From: CBDCWA01 sp046048295
GTDB lineage: Bacteria; Pseudomonadota; Alphaproteobacteria; Rhizobiales; Hyphomicrobiaceae
Assembly: GCA_046048295.1 (NCBI GenBank)
Contig: JBJOGJ010000126.1
Coordinates: forward strand, 1 to 11,089
Length of the DNA stretch: 11,089 bases
Direction of reading: 5' to 3'
Below the pieces are notes generated by a model. That model searched no databases and was not told where the DNA came from. It saw only the letters and a list, made by a program, of their open reading frames with translations. The translations under genes and the position numbers were made by a program. Below, piece by piece: positions 6,907-11,089 of the stretch; the stretch's first letter is position 1, and the number at the start of each line of letters is the position of its first letter.

Positions 6907-8136
6907 TCAGTCCGAACCGCGAAAATGGCCATCATCTGCCATGAGTGTCGCCAGGATGCCCTCGCGCAGGCCTCGATCGGCGACGCGCAGGCGATCCACT
7001 GGCCACATCCTTATCAGGGCTTCGAGGATCGCGCACCCAGCCAAAACCAGATCCGCGCGATCCCTGCCGATGCAAGGCTCGGCGACCCGTTCGGAGTAGG
7101 TCTGTGCCAGCAAGCCATCGGTAATCCGTCGGATCTCGCCGATCGTCATCCAGCTGCCATCTACACGTTTGCGGTCGTAACGCTGTAGTCCCAGCATTAT
7201 ACCGGCCAAAGTGGTTACGGTGCCGGATGTCCCAACCATGTGAACCCGGCCATTCCTGACGACATCGGCAAACCGGTGCTCCTGTTCGAAAGGTGCGATG
7301 AGCGACAACACATCTTCAACCATGGCCTCGAAGACCTCGGGCGTCACATGCTCACCACCGAACCGCTCGGCCAACGTCACGACACCGGCAGGCAGCGAGG
7401 TCCAGGCAGCGATGTTGTTGTAGGCGTCTAGGCGGTCGGCAAGTGTTCGGCGCCACTGGTTGGGCTCCTTCGATCCGCCAAGATCCAGCCAAATGATCTC
7501 GGTCGATCCACCGCCAATGTCGAATACGACGGCAAGATCGCAGGACTGATCGATGAGTGCAGCGCAGCCTGAGACCGCCAGCCGCGCCTCAGCCTCCCGC
7601 GAAAGGATCTCCAGCTCAAGGTCCAGATCACGACGCACCGCGGCGATGAACTCTCCGGCATTTTCGGCTTTCCGGCACGCCTCGGTTGCCACCAAGCGTG
7701 CCCTGGTGGCCTGATGGCGGGTAATCTTCCTCGCGCAGACGCGAAGTGCCTCGAACGTCCGTGTCATTGCCGCCTCGGAGAGCAGGCCAGTCGAAGAAAC
7801 CCCCTCACCCAGCCTGATGATGCGTGAGAAGGCGTCCACCACGTGAAAACCGCGACGTGTCGGCTGCGCAACGAGAAGACGGCAGTTGTTGGTGCCGAGA
7901 TCCAGGGCCGCATAGGTTGGAACCCCAAGCCGTGCTCGACTAGATGCACCATAGGTCTTTCGAGCCCCAGCGCTGGAACTCCGATTCCTCTGGCTTCGCT
8001 GGTCGTATGGCACGCTCCTCGTGTCTCCCGGCGCATCATCAGGTCGTTCGGACGGCTGCTCCGAGTCACGGGGAGCAGCGCCTTCGTCGACCCTGCCGTT
8101 TCCCGCCGCCGAAGGCACGCCTGCCGGCCTGTCCAC
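6907..8136 (-). CDS. ppx: Ppx/GppA-family exopolyphosphatase / guanosine pentaphosphatase
   Basis: Member of the Ppx/GppA phosphatases of the actin-like ATPase superfamily, which release phosphate from polyphosphate ends or convert pppGpp to ppGpp. The two activities cannot be told apart here. The product is 409 residues long. The first 73 residues are hydrophilic and low-complexity (many Arg, Ser, Pro, Asp) and look disordered. The domain starts with YAALDLGTNNCRLLVA (phosphate-1 loop, 75-90), continues with FDIGGGSTEIIW (phosphate-2, about 205-216), and has MVGTSGTVTTLA in the second lobe. It lacks the C-terminal HD-like domain of the long E. coli enzymes, which matches the short alphaproteobacterial type. 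I chose GTG at 8136 because GGGAGG stands 5 nt upstream; the frame is open to 8301 without a better start. It heads the minus-strand block, 22 bp before rlmE, and is divergent from tRNA-Gln. Confidence 0.92.
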   Translation of the reverse strand: MDRPAGVPSAAGNGRVDEGAAPRDSEQPSERPDDAPGDTRSVPYDQRSQRNRSSSAGARKTYGASSRARLGVPTYAALDLGTNNCRLLVAQPTRRGFHVVDAFSRIIRLGEGVSSTGLLSEAAMTRTFEALRVCARKITRHQATRARLVATEACRKAENAGEFIAAVRRDLDLELEILSREAEARLAVSGCAALIDQSCDLAVVFDIGGGSTEIIWLDLGGSKEPNQWRRTLADRLDAYNNIAAWTSLPAGVVTLAERFGGEHVTPEVFEAMVEDVLSLIAPFEQEHRFADVVRNGRVHMVGTSGTVTTLAGIMLGLQRYDRKRVDGSWMTIGEIRRITDGLLAQTYSERVAEPCIGRDRADLVLAGCAILEALIRMWPVDRLRVADRGLREGILATLMADDGHFRGSD

Positions 8137-8314
8137 GTGTTCCTCCCGGCAACATTTTCCTGGAATTGCCTGGCTGCCCCGGCATTTGCCGCTAAGGTGC
8201 CCGATGTTCTGCACTTTTCCCAGGCAGTACGCCGAAGGTGGCACTTTACCAGCTTCATACCGGGGGTAAAGAACGTTTGCTGCCAAACGAGATTGCCGCA
8301 AGGCGCGGGCGGGC

Positions 8315-8343
8315 TTGCATTGTCGGCCCGGCGCTGATACAGA
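8315..8343 (+). promoter_or_regulatory. Candidate promoter of tRNA-Gln
   Basis: TTGCAT at 8315-8320 and TACAGA at 8338-8343 are separated by 17 nt, with the first preceded by GGC as in many alphaproteobacterial CTTG-type -35 boxes. This would start transcription near 8350, about 19 nt before the mature tRNA. The GC-rich stretch between the -10 and the gene (containing GTCCCGCGGCGC) resembles a discriminator of stringently controlled stable-RNA promoters. Assigned by eye only. Confidence 0.4.
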
Positions 8344-8368
8344 CCGGGGTCCCGCGGCGCATGGGCGA

Positions 8369-8439
8369 TGGGGAATAGTTTAACGGTAGAACAGCGGACT
8401 CTGACTCCGTCAGTCGTGGTTCGAATCCACGTTCCCCAG
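8369..8439 (+). tRNA. tRNA-Gln (anticodon CTG)
   Basis: A complete cloverleaf can be drawn. The acceptor stem TGGGGAA (8369-8375) pairs with TTCCCCA (8432-8438). The D arm is GTT...AAC with the loop containing GG. The anticodon stem GCGGA/TCCGT (8394-8398 and 8406-8410) encloses the loop CTCTGAC, with anticodon CTG at 8401-8403 reading CAG (Gln). The T arm is CGTGG/CCACG with loop TTCGAAT. The discriminator is G8439, and CCA is encoded at 8440-8442. The gene is the apparent integration target of the element to its right: the antisense of its 3' half supplies the end of the recombinase reading frame. It should still be functional, because the full 3' half is intact. Confidence 0.96.
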
Positions 8440-9975
8440 CCAAATCTCAGATTTGGCCGTCTCGGCCCTTCCAGCCGCCGTAGAGGCCGCAGATTTCAAG
8501 CCAGCTTCCGCAATCATATCAAAGGGTTGCTGGAAGGTTGCATGTAGTTGTCTATCCTTCCAAGACGAGTTCGAAACTACAAAATTGAGCAATCGGCGCT
8601 TTTCCCGCGGTTCCTGTTGCGCAAAAAGGCGCTGGGCATTGTGGGCGAGTTCTAGAATCCGCACGCCATCTTCAAGGTACGATTGATCGGCTGTTTCCAG
8701 GCGCTCGATCTGTTTTCGGCACTTCTCCTGCTCGCCTCGCCACTGGTCCGACATTTCGTCGAAGAAGGCATCGTCGATTCGACCGTCGAGCTTGTCCACG
8801 TACATGGCATGGATGCGGCCCTGCAAGCGGTCATACTCTGCCTGGAGCCGTTTGATCGCAGCTTGGTGTTCCTCCCGCTGGTCTGCGTGGCTTGCCCGCA
8901 GCGCTTCGCGAACCCAATCCAGAATGTCCTCATCGAAGGTAAGCTGACCCAGCAGGGCGGTAAATTGCCGTTCGAGTTCCTCTTCGCGCACGTACTTCTC
9001 CGGGCACTTACCCTTGTATCCCGTGCAATGGTAATAGACGTACCGGCCCTTCTTGATTTCACCCACCAAGGCACAACCGCAGTGGCCGCAGGTCAACAGA
9101 CCTGAGAAGGCGAAGTCGTGCTTGGACCGCCGGACGTTACTGGCGTTCTTGCCATCGAGATTATCTTGAACCCGATCCCAAAGTTCCGCAGGAACCAAGG
9201 GGATATGAGCTCCCTTATAGATCTTCCCATTCCACTGGAACTCGCCCTTGTACAAGCGATTGCGGAGCGTCGTGTGGATCGTGCTGACTGGGAGCTTGTT
9301 GCCGCTTTTCGGATACCGAAAGCCTGCTGCAGCAGCCTTCTTCGCAAGTTCCTTGAGCGAGAGCCGGCCGCAGCCGTACCACTCGAACAATTTGGTGATC
9401 ATTGGCGCCACACCGGAATCGGGCTCAATCACCTTTCGCCCGTCCGGCCCGGTCGTATTCCGATAACCAAGCGGGGCCTTTGATGGCCAGATACCCTGCT
9501 CGGCCTTTTCAAGCATTCCTTTTCGTGCTTCCTCCGACAGGTTGTCGATGTAGTTCTTTGCCATCAGCACCTTGATGCCGTGCATGAACTTTTCGGAGGA
9601 TCGTGAATCGCGCGAGAGGATTGTCCCCTCTTTGACTAAATGAATTTCGAGATCCAACTCGTCGAGCGTCACCCAGTCCTTCAGATTGCGATAAAGACGG
9701 TCGGTCTTCTCAACCAACAGGATGCGAACGGACGGACATTCCCGCAGAAAGGACACCATCTCGCCAAATGACGTGCGGCCGGTCTGCTTTGCCGTTTCGA
9801 CATCGACGAACTCGCGCGTGATCTTTAGCCCTTGAGAGCTGGCGTATTCCTTCAGCAGCTTGAGCTGCGCCGGGATGGAATAGCCCTCCTTCTCTTGCTC
9901 CTTGGAGGAGACACGCGCGTAGGTAATCGCCTGTTCGGGCGAAATTCTGTCCTTGCTGGCTCTCCGCTGATTCAT
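8410..9975 (-). CDS. Large serine recombinase (resolvase/invertase family integrase)
   Basis: A 521-residue site-specific recombinase, in the size range of large serine integrases. The N-terminal resolvase domain (about 14-150) has YARVSSKEQ with nucleophile Ser23 and Arg21, and the second active-site pair in EKTDRLYRN (Arg93, Arg96). The recombinase domain spans about 160-275 (GIWPSKAPLGYRN; LYKGEFQWNGKIYKG). A zinc ribbon follows with Cys296, Cys299, Cys317 and Cys324 (LTCGHCG...YYHCTGYKGKC). A coiled-coil segment (about 364-430) matches the motif that controls integration direction in this family. The last ten residues (WLGNVDSNHD) and the TGA are read from the complement of the tRNA-Gln 3' half, indicating that the reading frame ends inside the attachment site. 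The ATG at 9975 has no Shine-Dalgarno sequence; a promoter just upstream could give a nearly leaderless mRNA. Confidence 0.95.
   Translation of the reverse strand: MNQRRASKDRISPEQAITYARVSSKEQEKEGYSIPAQLKLLKEYASSQGLKITREFVDVETAKQTGRTSFGEMVSFLRECPSVRILLVEKTDRLYRNLKDWVTLDELDLEIHLVKEGTILSRDSRSSEKFMHGIKVLMAKNYIDNLSEEARKGMLEKAEQGIWPSKAPLGYRNTTGPDGRKVIEPDSGVAPMITKLFEWYGCGRLSLKELAKKAAAAGFRYPKSGNKLPVSTIHTTLRNRLYKGEFQWNGKIYKGAHIPLVPAELWDRVQDNLDGKNASNVRRSKHDFAFSGLLTCGHCGCALVGEIKKGRYVYYHCTGYKGKCPEKYVREEELERQFTALLGQLTFDEDILDWVREALRASHADQREEHQAAIKRLQAEYDRLQGRIHAMYVDKLDGRIDDAFFDEMSDQWRGEQEKCRKQIERLETADQSYLEDGVRILELAHNAQRLFAQQEPREKRRLLNFVVSNSSWKDRQLHATFQQPFDMIAEAGLKSAASTAAGRAETAKSEIWLGNVDSNHD
8439..8457. repeat. 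Perfect 9+1+9 palindrome at the tRNA 3' end
   Basis: GCCAAATCT, a single central C, then AGATTTGGC, perfectly self-complementary over 18 of 19 positions. It starts at the tRNA discriminator base and includes the CCA. As RNA it could fold into a 7-bp stem with a 5-nt loop, but no T-tract follows, so it is a poor intrinsic terminator. Serine recombinases act on short sites with imperfect inverted arms around a 2-bp crossover, so this could be (part of) the attachment site, attL. Role inferred. Confidence 0.5.
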
Positions 9976-9978
9976 GGT

Positions 9979-10012
9979 CTGTTTATCGTAACCTAAACAG
10001 TAAAATCTTCAA
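9979..10012 (-). promoter_or_regulatory. Candidate promoter with overlapping inverted repeat for the recombinase
   Basis: Read on the minus strand, TTGAAG (10012-10007) and TACGAT (9990-9985) are 16 nt apart, and the ATG follows 9 nt after the -10 box. A start site at the usual distance would fall within a few bases of the ATG, giving a leaderless or very short-leader mRNA, consistent with the missing ribosome-binding site. A perfect inverted repeat, CTGTTTA-8 nt-TAAACAG (9979-10000), covers the -10 box and part of the spacer and would suit a repressor operator, or a recombinase binding site. Assigned by eye. Confidence 0.35.
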
Positions 10013-10022
10013 GTCCTTGTCC

Positions 10023-11089
10023 CTAGCGTGGCTCATAGGTCGGGAAGTGGTGCTTGAGGCGCTCCACCGTGCTGCGCCATTTGGGTGTCGTAGGCTTACA
10101 TACGGTATTCTGATTTCCAAACATTCCCAGTTCTTGCACGGCTTTCTCAAGGGGCACCGTCTGCAACCATTCAACTGGAACAAAGTACTCAGACTTCTCT
10201 GAATCGTTCACGAATTGGCGATGGTAGTGTCCTTGATTGAGCACCTCCAAGGCCGGCCGCTCAGCGATGATGAATTCAGATGCGAGCACACGTGGGCCGC
10301 GAACTCGACCTACCCCTACAAATCCGAAACCTGGAGCTTTGACCCAGATCCGGTCTCCTTCCTTCAGCAGGTTCAGCGAATTGCTGTACCACGTTCCCCC
10401 ACCCGCGCTTATGAAGCCGTACTGCATCGCTTCTGGCCAAGACCGCGCCTCGCCATGACCGAAAGAGGCATAAAGTTCACCATTCCACGGTTCCTTTTCC
10501 CTAGCCGGCGCGGTGGTTGCGTTGGCCTGCGTTTCGGCTGGATCTAGCAGCCAAGCTCTGCTCAGAAACTTCTCGTCGCCGTTCGCGAACACCTGGAAAC
10601 ACAGTACGTTTATGGCGATGTCCCGCTCGTTGAGGTACTCGACAATTCGAGTCGTGCTGTCATCAATCGTGTCCGCAACAATAACAATCTGGTGGCTTGT
10701 ATTCAGCATGTCCTCATCAAGAGACTGACCGAATCTTTCTTTGAAGTCTGCGGTGAGTTCACGGCCAGGACTGAACGCTTGATAAATTGACGCAATGACC
10801 TCGGGTTGGAGCTTCTCGACAAACGTCGCGTAGTCGATCGCTTGAGCAACGACCTCGCGCGGTGTGCGTCCACGCTTCAACTCGATAAGAACGAGGGAGC
10901 CGTCCGGCGCAATTGCGAGAAGATCGATCCGTCCCCCGAAACCGGTATCACGCTGCCTGCCGATAAGCATCCATTGGTCGTGAAGGATGGCCGGAGATGC
11001 AACGATCATATCTTCGAGTTGCTGCTCGCTCACAAGCACGGAAGTTTGAAGTGGCGTCGGCGTAGCCCCAACCTTCCAGATGGCCTGAC
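10023..11089 (-). CDS. PD-(D/E)XK nuclease, DUF91/NucS-like, with C-terminal PUA-like module (5' end outside window)
   Basis: The frame is open to the right edge: before the GTG at 11039, sixteen further codons (QAIWKVGATPTPLQTS) read in frame without a stop and look like the family N-terminus, so the gene is partial and 11039 is not the true start. In the visible 354 residues, GRIDLLAI (Asp55), VLIELKRG (Glu69, Lys71) and AQAIDY (Gln82, Tyr86) form the D...ExK...QxxxY signature of RecB-type PD-(D/E)XK nucleases. The HQIVIVADTID and INVLCFQVF stretches are typical of DUF91-like proteins. The C-terminal part (about 205-270) has YGFISAGGGTWYS, LKEGDRIWV and FGFVGVGRVRG, resembling a small beta-barrel of PUA/EVE type; this second assignment is weak. 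All catalytic residues are present. It sits 47 bp upstream of the recombinase on the same strand. A role in DNA defence or repair is plausible, not shown. Confidence 0.87.
   Translation of the reverse strand, partial: QAIWKVGATPTPLQTSVLVSEQQLEDMIVASPAILHDQWMLIGRQRDTGFGGRIDLLAIAPDGSLVLIELKRGRTPREVVAQAIDYATFVEKLQPEVIASIYQAFSPGRELTADFKERFGQSLDEDMLNTSHQIVIVADTIDDSTTRIVEYLNERDIAINVLCFQVFANGDEKFLSRAWLLDPAETQANATTAPAREKEPWNGELYASFGHGEARSWPEAMQYGFISAGGGTWYSNSLNLLKEGDRIWVKAPGFGFVGVGRVRGPRVLASEFIIAERPALEVLNQGHYHRQFVNDSEKSEYFVPVEWLQTVPLEKAVQELGMFGNQNTVCKPTTPKWRSTVERLKHHFPTYEPR

Larger units (their letters stand above)
8440..11089. mobile_element. Left end of an integrated genetic element at tRNA-Gln
   Basis: A large serine recombinase gene abuts the 3' end of tRNA-Gln and points towards it, followed by a nuclease gene on the same strand that leaves the window. 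Everything to the left is a conserved housekeeping block, so the border of acquired DNA lies at or within the tRNA 3' part. The far end is outside the window; a repeat of the tRNA 3' segment would be expected there. Whether it is a prophage, an integrative conjugative element or a small island cannot be decided: no structural, conjugation or replication genes are visible. Confidence 0.6.

Noticed and set aside
8255..8443. Minus-strand ORF beginning MAGERGFEPRLTESESA
   Set aside because: Its N-terminal part is the antisense translation of tRNA-Gln, a well-known type of spurious protein in databases; the rest has no family features.
1..11089. CRISPR array or long tandem repeats
   Set aside because: No regularly spaced direct repeats were seen anywhere in the window.

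Overview
The window looks like chromosomal DNA of an alphaproteobacterium, most likely Rhizobiales (Rhizobiaceae or Phyllobacteriaceae). This is inferred from the G+C-rich codon use, the protein-level look of guaA, guaB, rlmE, rsmB and ppx, and the order ppx-rlmE-guaB-MAPEG-rsmB-guaA. No species can be named from the sequence alone.

Layout: (1) Positions 1-746 are mobile-element debris. Two small overlapping minus-strand ORFs (83-345) are present, one resembling the start of a MobC-like ribbon-helix-helix mobilisation protein. They are followed by the decayed 3' end of an IS3-family transposase (about 359-675), which ends just past the 3' end of guaA. (2) Positions 747-8136 are a housekeeping block on the minus strand. 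In transcription order it holds ppx/gppA (exopolyphosphatase/guanosine pentaphosphatase family), rlmE (23S rRNA 2'-O-methyltransferase), guaB (IMP dehydrogenase), a MAPEG membrane protein, an RsmB/NOP-type rRNA cytosine methyltransferase, and guaA (GMP synthase). One small gene on the plus strand, a His-rich SEC-C zinc-binding protein, sits between rsmB and guaA. (3) Positions 8369-8439 encode tRNA-Gln(CUG) on the plus strand. (4) From the tRNA 3' end to the right edge is the start of an integrated element. It carries a large serine recombinase whose last ten codons and stop are the antisense strand of the tRNA, and then a PD-(D/E)XK (DUF91/NucS-like) nuclease gene that runs off the window edge.

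The housekeeping block groups both steps from IMP to GMP with a phosphatase family that can act on pppGpp and with two rRNA methyltransferases, so GTP supply and ribosome maturation sit together. guaB and the MAPEG gene overlap by ATGA, and rsmB follows the MAPEG gene by 2 nt, so these three are very probably one transcript.

The most interesting part is the right-hand element: a serine recombinase at a tRNA gene (more typical of tyrosine integrases), a perfect 9+1+9 palindrome at the junction, a possible self-regulated near-leaderless promoter for the recombinase, and a nuclease with a C-terminal possibly PUA/EVE-like module that could be defence cargo. The system as a whole is a hypothesis; the individual gene families are recognisable.
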